Assembly (NCBI RefSeq): GCF_938045535.1
Contig: NZ_CALIMQ010000258.1
Location: 1 to 7,216 of the forward strand
DNA: 7,216 nucleotides
From: an uncultured Campylobacter sp.
GTDB lineage: Bacteria > Campylobacterota > Campylobacteria > Campylobacterales > Campylobacteraceae
Direction of reading: 5' to 3'
Part shown: one piece after another, positions 6,199-7,216 of the stretch
How positions within the stretch are numbered: position 1 is the first letter of the stretch
Layout: each line of letters begins with the position of its first letter
Position numbers and translations under genes: made by a program
Notes under the pieces: model-generated
The model's database searches: none
Told to the model about the DNA's origin: nothing
What the model saw: the letters and a program-made list of their open reading frames with translations, nothing else

Positions 6199-7080
6199 CT
6201 ATTGCAGTCCCGCTTCAGCTCTTAGCCGTGCCGCGTACATCTCGCGCAGGCGCGGTACGTATTTGCCGACCGCACCGCCTCCGATCGCTCTGCCGTCAGC
6301 TTTTACGATCGGCAGCACCATCAGCGTCGCCGCGCTGATAAAGGCCTCATCGGCTTCATAAACCTCGCTCATTCCAAACGCCCGCTGCTGCACGCTAAGC
6401 CCCGCCTGCTCGGCAAGGCCCAAGATCACCTTGCGGCGGATGCCCGGCAGTATGTCATTTGAAAGCGGTCGCGTGATCAGAACGTCATCTTTGATGATAA
6501 ATGCGCTGGAGCTGGAGCACTCAGTAACTAGCCCATCCTCGATCAAAAAGCACTCATAAGCGCCCGCCTTATGAGCTTCGTGCTTTAAGATACACTGCGC
6601 TAAAAGCGAGATCGATTTTATATCGCGTCTGTGCCAGCGGATCTCGGGCAGGCTCACGATCTCGATCCCCTCTTTTGCGAGCGGATTATCAAAAATTTGC
6701 GTATGATAGACGAAAGCAAAGACGCTGGGCTCTATGCCGCGGACGTAGTCAAAATCGCGCATCGCCGCACCCCTTGTGATCTGAGTGTAAAAAGCGCCTT
6801 CGCTCACGCCGCCCTGCGCGATGAGCTCATATAAAATTTCCTCATATTTTTCGCGAGAATATGGAATTTTCAGCTCGATCTGCGCGGCGCTGCGCTCAAA
6901 GCGCTCCCAAAAATCCGCTCTGTCGCAAATTTTAGAATTTACCACGGGCGCTACTTCATAGATGCCGTCTCCGAGCACAAAACCGCGATCAAAAGGGCTT
7001 ATCGCGGCTTCTTTGGCCTTGCAAAACTTGCCGTTAATATAAACTATCTCATCGCCGCTCATTCCGCTGATTTCAAACAT
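6199..7080 (-). CDS. Fold-type IV PLP aminotransferase, D-amino-acid transaminase type
   Basis: This 293-residue class IV aminotransferase, of normal length, aligns by eye with Bacillus D-amino-acid transaminase: YINGKF (14-19), FDRGFVLGDGIYEV (30-43), the PLP lysine K155 in RRDIKSISLL, the cofactor-binding E187 in VTECSSSSAF, ILPGIRRKVIL (210-220) and the ADEAFISAAT block (243-251). Such enzymes interconvert D-alanine and D-glutamate with their keto acids, supplying peptidoglycan D-amino acids. Of the Bacillus carboxylate-binding residues Y31, R98 and H100, only the arginine is kept (R108); the others are F34 and F110. The substrate could therefore differ, and a branched-chain or 4-amino-4-deoxychorismate-type activity is the alternative. 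AAGGAG at 7091-7086, 5 bases before the ATG at 7080, favours this start over the methionine at residue 7. The neighbouring genes are convergent and divergent, so it is probably transcribed alone. Confidence 0.87.
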   Translation of the reverse strand: MFEISGMSGDEIVYINGKFCKAKEAAISPFDRGFVLGDGIYEVAPVVNSKICDRADFWERFERSAAQIELKIPYSREKYEEILYELIAQGGVSEGAFYTQITRGAAMRDFDYVRGIEPSVFAFVYHTQIFDNPLAKEGIEIVSLPEIRWHRRDIKSISLLAQCILKHEAHKAGAYECFLIEDGLVTECSSSSAFIIKDDVLITRPLSNDILPGIRRKVILGLAEQAGLSVQQRAFGMSEVYEADEAFISAATLMVLPIVKADGRAIGGGAVGKYVPRLREMYAARLRAEAGLQ

Positions 7081-7104
7081 AATCGCTCCTTGAAATTTCG
7101 CATC

Positions 7105-7110
7105 ATTTTA
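7105..7110 (-). promoter_or_regulatory. Candidate -10 box for the aminotransferase gene
   Basis: The minus strand reads TAAAAT (5 of 6 matches), which would start transcription about 18 bases before the ATG. TATAAG at 7117-7112 on the same strand is an equally good alternative giving a slightly longer leader. No -35 is evident. Confidence 0.4.
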
Positions 7111-7133
7111 TCTTATAACAATTTAATTTAAGA

Positions 7134-7139
7134 TATAAT
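7134..7139 (+). promoter_or_regulatory. -10 box TATAAT for the gene starting at 7164
   Basis: A perfect TATAAT lies 24 bases before the ATG at 7164. The start of transcription would be near 7146, giving a short leader that contains AAGGA at 7153-7157. The A/T-rich DNA before it is typical of Campylobacter promoters, with no clear -35. Confidence 0.6.
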
Positions 7140-7163
7140 GCCGCAAAAATCGAAGGAACTCCG

Positions 7164-7216
7164 ATGGATAAATCAAATTTTAAAGATAGGCTTTTAGAAA
7201 TTATGTTTCATGTCTC
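7164..7216 (+). CDS. Start of an unidentified protein-coding gene, 3' partial
   Basis: The ATG at 7164 follows AAGGA (7153-7157) with 6-base spacing and sits downstream of a perfect TATAAT. The frame stays open to the window end and gives 17 complete codons beginning MDKSNFKDRLLEIM. An opening of the F-x-D/E-R-L-x-E-I/L type is common in small helix-turn-helix repressors, including S24-peptidase regulators, but 17 residues cannot identify a family. It is divergent from the aminotransferase gene across 83 bases. Confidence 0.6.
   Translation, partial: MDKSNFKDRLLEIMFHV

Noticed and set aside
7060..7062. Internal methionine (residue 7) as the aminotransferase start
   Set aside because: The strong AAGGAG sits 5 bases before the ATG at 7080; no comparable site precedes the internal codon.

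Overview
The window looks like ordinary chromosome from a member of the Campylobacterota, most likely a Campylobacter species with moderate rather than low GC (the oral C. gracilis / C. rectus / C. showae / C. concisus range). The reasons are the very frequent AAATTT words in coding and non-coding DNA, A-rich purine ribosome binding sites, TATAAT-type -10 boxes without a clear -35, and the families present. The species is an inference. No mobile element, CRISPR array, tRNA or rRNA is visible.

Layout, left to right. A periplasmic ABC-transporter binding protein of the iron/nickel-chelate type (entering from the left, to 1004, +) is followed by about 495 bases without a convincing gene. That stretch contains a short GC-rich direct repeat, an open but interrupted minus-strand frame and a T-free tract. 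A small membrane protein of the PEMT/ICMT methyltransferase superfamily (1500-2063, +) converges on a lipoprotein N_NLPC_P60/SH3/NlpC-P60 peptidoglycan peptidase (2399-3787, -). The DNA between them carries three strong dyads and a cluster of AAATTT words. The peptidase is divergent from a Pif1/RecD-like superfamily 1 helicase (3844-5181, +). Both of these genes start with TTG, and the 56-base space between them holds a dyad centred on a perfect TATAAT. The helicase is followed after 8 bases by a two-helix membrane protein with a DUF3137 domain (5190-6155, +), so the two probably form an operon. That pair converges, across a short hairpin, on a fold-type IV PLP aminotransferase of the D-amino-acid transaminase type (6199-7080, -). 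A new gene starts divergently at 7164 and leaves the window.

The genes are mostly independent housekeeping functions. Two could touch peptidoglycan: the aminotransferase could make D-glutamate or D-alanine, and the NlpC/P60 enzyme would cleave the D-Glu to diamino-acid bond. They are not adjacent and no regulatory link is visible. I do not see a clearly new biological system. The items most worth checking are the helicase/DUF3137 pair, the dyad over the divergent promoter, the strong enrichment of RAATTY sites and the altered substrate-binding residues of the aminotransferase.
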